Positions 61,353 through 64,000 of a stretch of 64,000 nucleotides of DNA are shown here, piece after piece. The notes beneath the pieces were generated by a model. That model did not search any database and was not told the DNA's origin. It was given only the letters and a program-made list of their open reading frames with translations. Where the stretch lies: assembly GCF_004000925.1 (NCBI RefSeq), contig NZ_BIME01000015.1, positions 1-64,000 of the forward strand, in the 5' to 3' direction. Made by a program: the position numbers and the translations under genes. Position 1 is the first letter of the stretch, and the number at the start of each line of letters is the position of its first letter. The DNA comes from Paenibacillus illinoisensis NBRC 15959 (GTDB lineage Bacteria; Bacillota; Bacilli; Paenibacillales; Paenibacillaceae).

Positions 61353-62261
61353 TTATCCCTTGAGGGAACCAACCATGACCCCTTTGACAAAATGCTTCTG
61401 TACAAACGGATACATGATCAAAATTGGAATACTTGCAACAACAATAAGTGCATATTTCAATACCTGCTCGAAGCCCTGATCCCGCATCTGCTGACTGGTA
61501 TTGGCGAGCATCGCCGGATCAGCCGCATTCAGGATGAGCAGATTGCGCAGGACATATTGCAGCGGGAACAACTTTTCGGAACGCAGATAGATCAGGGCAT
61601 CGAAATACGCATTCCAGTGACCTACGGCATACATGAGTGTCATGACAGCCAGGATGGGCTTCGACAACGGCAGAACGACACTGATCAAATACCGGATATC
61701 CCGGCAGCCGTCCATTTCCGCCGCCTCTCCGAGCTCTTCCGGGATGGAAGACTGGAAGAAGGTTCTCGCTACGATGACCTGGAACACCGCGAGCGCCCCT
61801 GGCAGCCACATCGCCCAGCGTGTATCGAGCAGGTGCAGGTCCTTCATCAGGAGGTAGGTTGGAATCAAACCGCCATCGAAGAACATCGTAATCATCATGA
61901 AAATGATAATGGCTCCTCGTCCATAGAACGACTTGCGTGACAAGGGATAAGCCAGCATGACGGTCAGGGCCACGTTAATGAATGTGCCGACCACGGTGTA
62001 GATGATCGTGTTGTAGAAACCGAGCATGAGCTGCTGGCTTTTGAAAATGGAGATGTACGCTTTGATGTTAAAGTCCACCGGGAACAGCCACACTTGACCG
62101 GATGTAACGGCTCGTGAAGAGCTGAATGAAGAACTGATGATATACAAGAGGGGGTAAAATACCGTTAACAGTATGGCGAACAGAAAGATATAGTTGAGTG
62201 TCATGAAGATGCGGTCACCGAGCGGATCCTTGATCCGGTTACGATTAAACAGGTTGAACAT
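61353..62261 (-). CDS. ABC permease, LplC/YtcP type
   Basis: A 302-residue CUT1-family permease with six transmembrane helices, EAA loop ELGEAAEMDGCRDIRYLISV and the C-terminal FVQKHFVKGVMVGSLKG tail. It pairs with the permease 15 bases upstream. The interval to the binding-protein gene is 128 bases. No ATPase gene is present in the cluster, as is usual for this subgroup, which borrows an MsmX-type ATPase. Confidence 0.93.
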   Translation of the reverse strand: MFNLFNRNRIKDPLGDRIFMTLNYIFLFAILLTVFYPLLYIISSSFSSSRAVTSGQVWLFPVDFNIKAYISIFKSQQLMLGFYNTIIYTVVGTFINVALTVMLAYPLSRKSFYGRGAIIIFMMITMFFDGGLIPTYLLMKDLHLLDTRWAMWLPGALAVFQVIVARTFFQSSIPEELGEAAEMDGCRDIRYLISVVLPLSKPILAVMTLMYAVGHWNAYFDALIYLRSEKLFPLQYVLRNLLILNAADPAMLANTSQQMRDQGFEQVLKYALIVVASIPILIMYPFVQKHFVKGVMVGSLKG

Positions 62262-62276
62262 GGATGAGCTCCTCCT

Positions 62277-63254
62277 TTACCACAAGCTGTTCTGGGATAC
62301 TTTGCGGGAAATGCCGTTGACGATGATCAGCAGGATCAGATTGATAACGGAGTTGAACAACCCTACTGCCGAGGAGAAGCTGAAATTTGCACCGATCAGA
62401 CCGACCTTGTACACATACGTAGAGATGACCTCCGATGCGCTTGTGTTGAGCGGATTCTGCATCAGATATATTTTTTCAAAGCCGACACCCATAATGCTGC
62501 CCAAACTCAGAATCAGCATGATAACGGTGACTGGAACGAGCGTTGGAAGGTCGATATGCCATATTTTTCGAAGCCTTGAAGCCCCGTCCATCTTCGCTGC
62601 CTCATACAGCGATGGATCAACACCAGCAAGAGCGGCGATGTATATGATGGATGAATATCCCATGCCCTGCCATACACCGGACCAGACATAGATGGATTTG
62701 AAGTATTCCGGAATGCCCATGAAGTTGGTCATCGGGAAGCCGAGCAGCGTGAACAGCTTGTCTACCACGCCCACATGCGGGGACAGCATCAGAATAATAA
62801 TGGATACCATCACGACCGTGGAGATAAAATGCGGAGCGTAGGTGACCATCTGGACGGTCTTCTTAAAGTAACCCGTTCGGATCTCATTCAGCGCCAGCGC
62901 AAGCAGGATCGGAATGGGGAATCCGGCGATCAGGGAGTAGAAGCTGATGCCGATCGTATTTTTGATCAGGAGCCAGAAGTTGGGGGATTCGAAGAATGCC
63001 TCGAAGTGTTTGAATCCGACCCAGGGGCTTCCCCAGATTCCTTTGACTACACTAAAATCCTTAAAGGCAATCTGTACCCCAACCATGGGGATGTACTTGA
63101 AGATCAACAGATACAACACGGGAGGCAGAACGAGCAGATAGAGCTCCCAATGCTTCTTGAGGCTTTTGATGAATGGATGCTGCCTTTTGGGCTCCACCTG
63201 ATTCCTTTGCTGGAGTTCCAGGTTGGCGGGTATGCTTTCCGTAGCTCGACTCAT
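62277..63254 (-). CDS. ABC permease, LplB type
   Basis: A 325-residue permease from the ATG at 63254, which has AAGGAG about eight bases upstream (a GTG three codons earlier is too close). A cytosolic N-terminus of about 40 residues precedes six transmembrane helices starting KHWELYLLVLPPVLYLLIFK. The LplB-type motif GVQIAFKDFSVVKGIWGSPWVGF and EAA loop SLYEAAKMDGASRLRKIWHI are present. It is the first gene of the transporter operon. Confidence 0.93.
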   Translation of the reverse strand: MSRATESIPANLELQQRNQVEPKRQHPFIKSLKKHWELYLLVLPPVLYLLIFKYIPMVGVQIAFKDFSVVKGIWGSPWVGFKHFEAFFESPNFWLLIKNTIGISFYSLIAGFPIPILLALALNEIRTGYFKKTVQMVTYAPHFISTVVMVSIIILMLSPHVGVVDKLFTLLGFPMTNFMGIPEYFKSIYVWSGVWQGMGYSSIIYIAALAGVDPSLYEAAKMDGASRLRKIWHIDLPTLVPVTVIMLILSLGSIMGVGFEKIYLMQNPLNTSASEVISTYVYKVGLIGANFSFSSAVGLFNSVINLILLIIVNGISRKVSQNSLW

Positions 63255-63318
63255 TTGCGTCACTCCTTCTACACCTCAAGTGTAATAATACATTACATTT
63301 AATTCGCTAAAACATCCT

Positions 63319-63420
63319 GTTTTTCGATCAAATTGATGTTTTGACGCTAACCGTGTTAGTAATAGTATCAGGTAGCGCTTTCTTAATTCGATAGTACATG
63401 GAACCTTGTTTTTTGATCAA
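63319..63420 (-). promoter_or_regulatory. Direct repeat GTTTTTYGATCAA pair, candidate regulator site
   Basis: GTTTTTCGATCAA (63319-63331) and GTTTTTTGATCAA (63408-63420) differ at one base and start 89 bases apart, close to a whole number of helical turns, just upstream of the ABC operon. A site for the AraC-type regulator of this locus is a reasonable guess; this is inference. Confidence 0.4.
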
Positions 63421-63521
63421 TTCGTAATTTTCTCCCACCTCTCCATATTCCATAAACCCTTGCGGCACAAGCATTTATGCGCCTTTATTATCAGGAATCC
63501 CACCTCCCTATGCTTAAATAC

Positions 63522-63557
63522 AAAAATCCCGGAGGCCCTGATTGCTCCCCCGGAATT
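63522..63557 (-). terminator. Terminator of fucosidase gene
   Basis: Minus-strand hairpin AATTCCGGGGG / CCTCCGGGATT with one mismatch, followed by TTTTTG, 11 bases after the fucosidase stop. Confidence 0.8.
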
Positions 63558-63567
63558 CACATGCCAT

Positions 63568-64000
63568 CTACCCACTTGTTAACAATTTGAACGTATGCGT
63601 GATCGGTGCTGTCCCAGAAACCTCAGATGGCGGCAGATCGACAACGAGTCCATTCTCCGTCTGCTGATACGAAATTACGTCATTGGTACCCACGAGTTCG
63701 ACTCGCTCTACTTTTTCCAAATAAGGGATGATGACTTGTGCTTCTACTGCTTCGTTCTCGTTTCTGTATAAACGGAAGGCGTACACGGTGTTGATATCTT
63801 CCTTCTGCGTAAAGGCCCAATCCTTCGTAAAATAAGGTCCGCAGATCCGGGTTCCATAGATCCCTTCACCGTGGGTGTTGAGCCATTCACCAAGTGCCTT
63901 GATGCCCCTCACTGCCCCTTTGGGAAGGCGACCATCCGGCTGCGGTCCAACATTCAGCGCCAGGTTGCCGCCCTTGGACACTACTTCCAGCAAAATATGC
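63568..64000 (-). CDS. GH29 alpha-L-fucosidase, C-terminal part (cut by window edge)
   Basis: The open frame runs off the right end; about 144 residues are visible. The opening LLEVVSKGGNLALNVGPQPD and the following EWLNTHGEGIYGTR are the conserved end of the GH29 catalytic barrel, and the remainder is the C-terminal beta-sandwich. GH29 enzymes remove alpha-L-fucose. The nucleophile and acid/base lie outside the window, so activity cannot be judged. It sits upstream of the ABC operon in the same direction and likely belongs to the same glycan-utilisation locus. Confidence 0.87.
   Translation of the reverse strand, partial: HILLEVVSKGGNLALNVGPQPDGRLPKGAVRGIKALGEWLNTHGEGIYGTRICGPYFTKDWAFTQKEDINTVYAFRLYRNENEAVEAQVIIPYLEKVERVELVGTNDVISYQQTENGLVVDLPPSEVSGTAPITHTFKLLTSG

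Larger units (their letters stand above)
63255..63567. other. Intergenic region between fucosidase and ABC operon
   Basis: No gene. It contains the fucosidase terminator (63522-63557), a near-identical 13-base direct repeat at 63319-63331 and 63408-63420, an AAGCGCT core resembling half of a cre site near 63374-63380, and presumably the ABC operon promoter on the minus strand. Confidence 0.5.

Noticed and set aside
63371..63384. A cre site upstream of the glycan ABC operon
   Set aside because: Only the AAGCGCT core fits; the outer fixed bases of the consensus do not match.

Overview
The window reads as chromosomal DNA of a low-to-medium GC, spore-former-type Firmicute, most likely a Paenibacillus. 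Grounds: strong AGGAGG-type ribosome binding sites with frequent TTG/GTG starts, several YesM/YesN- and AraC-type sugar regulators next to ABC sugar importers, S-layer homology (SLH) proteins, a YtxJ-type bacilliredoxin domain, a YwqB/YwqA-like SWIM/SNF2 pair, and many glycoside hydrolases. I see no rRNA, tRNA, CRISPR array, insertion sequence or prophage.

Layout. 0.5-10.3 kb (minus strand): a pectin/rhamnogalacturonan-type uptake locus. A GH105 hydrolase lies upstream of a solute-binding protein, two permeases, a YesM-type kinase, a YesN-type regulator and a GNAT acetyltransferase. 10.6-14.6 kb: an SLH surface protein with EF-hand-like repeats, a soluble chemotaxis transducer behind a near-consensus SigD promoter, and an endonuclease/exonuclease/phosphatase-family hydrolase. 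14.8-24 kb (mostly plus): SWIM and SNF2 proteins in overlapping frames, a small secreted coiled-coil protein, an ECF sigma factor with its DUF4179 anti-sigma partner, a VanZ-like protein and uridine kinase. 24.1-28.8 kb: an SLH protein and a 1122-residue secreted protein with a bacterial Ig-like domain; an AT-rich block spans their junction.

29-34.4 kb (minus): a five-gene Nik/Opp-type ABC importer preceded by a clear cobalamin riboswitch and an intrinsic terminator, which points to cobalt or a cobalt complex as cargo. 34.4-36.8 kb: an AraC regulator divergent from a GH4 alpha-galactosidase (melA). 36.9-46.7 kb (minus): a complete kdp potassium-uptake operon. It has an extra small membrane ORF, then kdpF, A, B, C, a split kdpD whose sensory half is tandemly duplicated, and kdpE. 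The promoter carries two candidate KdpE operators. 46.8-49.5 kb: a membrane-anchored YtxJ-like protein, an unrecognised 285-residue protein, a VOC-family protein and small ORFs.

49.7-64 kb (minus): a second glycan locus. It contains a GH29 fucosidase (cut by the window edge), two LplB/YtcP-type permeases, a large lipoprotein, a membrane-bound AraC regulator, GH3 and GH38 hydrolases and two TIM-barrel sugar isomerase/epimerase proteins. Imported fucosylated, mannose-containing oligosaccharide could be fully processed by this set, but the substrate is inferred. All functions are assigned by reading family motifs; no database search was run.
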